This document shows, piece by piece, positions 63,822 to 64,000 of a stretch of DNA of 64,000 nt. The stretch's first letter is position 1. Each line of letters begins with the position of its first letter. The position numbers were made by a program, and so were the translations under genes. Source of the stretch: Campylobacter sp. MIT 97-5078 (GTDB lineage Bacteria > Campylobacterota > Campylobacteria > Campylobacterales > Campylobacteraceae); assembly GCF_006864455.1 (NCBI RefSeq), contig NZ_QHLK01000007.1, forward strand, positions 1 to 64,000, read 5' to 3'. Below the pieces are notes generated by a model. The model searched no databases and had not been told where the DNA came from. It worked only from the letters and a program-made list of their open reading frames with translations.

Positions 63822-64000
63822 ATGAAAAGCCTAGAAAAACAAAGCAAAAGCCTTCAAAAAATAGATGAACTAAGCCAAAATTTAGGCATTAAAGCAGATG
63901 ATAAAACTATACTTGAACTAAAAAATACCCAAAATGAAAACGAAAAAATTTTAAGCTTAAAAAGCGGACATTGGCAAGCTCCTGAACCTTGGTTTGTTAT
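63822..64000 (+). CDS. Unrecognised protein, 5' end only
   Basis: ATG 63822 follows AAGGAAAAATTG and opens 59 codons to the window edge. The start is Lys/Gln/Ser-rich and helical (MKSLEKQSKSLQKIDELSQN), then KILSLKSGHWQAPEPWFV. There is no signal peptide or membrane helix in the visible part. I cannot assign it; the clear promoter and ribosome site show that the gene is real. Confidence 0.7.
   Translation, partial: MKSLEKQSKSLQKIDELSQNLGIKADDKTILELKNTQNENEKILSLKSGHWQAPEPWFV

Overview
The window is low-GC and densely packed. Its gene content and synteny are those of a Campylobacter of the thermotolerant jejuni/coli/upsaliensis/lari group: waaF next to the hldE-hldD-gmhB heptose genes, fliR beside an acidic protein and gmk/tatA/argS, a gltB - HTH protein - gltD cluster, bioB-gltA-cysQ-murB-fliQ-mqnD-recA-eno, and flgE with RpoN-type promoters. 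The species cannot be fixed from the sequence alone. No rRNA, tRNA, CRISPR array or insertion sequence was seen.

Layout. (1) 1-10.6 kb is a lipo-oligosaccharide (LOS) surface-glycan locus. On the minus strand it holds a GT2 glycosyltransferase running off the left edge, a two-domain GT-D/GT2 transferase, a WecB-type epimerase, a frameshifted second copy of the first transferase and a phase-variable transferase. waaF follows on the plus strand, then a lipoprotein, a decayed gmhA and intact hldE, hldD and gmhB. Two poly-G tracts (G10 in frame, G11 out of frame) and an ~810 bp direct repeat make this a contingency region. (2) 10.7-32 kb is mostly minus-strand housekeeping: a restriction-endonuclease remnant, carB, argS-tatA-gmk-acidic protein, fliR-ABC ATPase-tsf-rpsB, a split ThrE-type exporter, ldh (plus strand) and the glutamate synthase operon. 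(3) 32-41.4 kb holds a TorA-like molybdoenzyme with its cytochrome c, an SMR efflux pair, a YeiH protein, the molybdate operon modA-mop-modB-modC, ung and an RpoN-promoted putative flagellar gene. (4) 41.5-55.2 kb holds bioB, an antiporter, gltA, cysQ, murB/fliQ/mqnD, recA-eno-(FtsB-like)-AMIN-(53 aa membrane protein), ilvE, an SPFH protein and two DUF2393-like proteins. (5) 55.3-64 kb holds flgE with an RpoN promoter, then a strongly structured intergenic region with its own RpoN-type promoter (candidate small RNA), then rsmG, ribA, hemB, argF, a DASS transporter and the start of an unrecognised gene.

How it fits together. The LOS genes make and attach heptose and outer-core sugars, with on/off switching at G tracts and possible deletion between repeats. 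The mod operon supplies molybdate that the nearby TorA-like enzyme needs. fliR, fliQ, flgE, the 40.9-41.4 kb gene and the candidate RNA form scattered parts of the flagellar regulon; three of them share GGAA-N6-TTGCTT promoters. The most interesting unexplained object is the structured RNA candidate at about 58182-58440.
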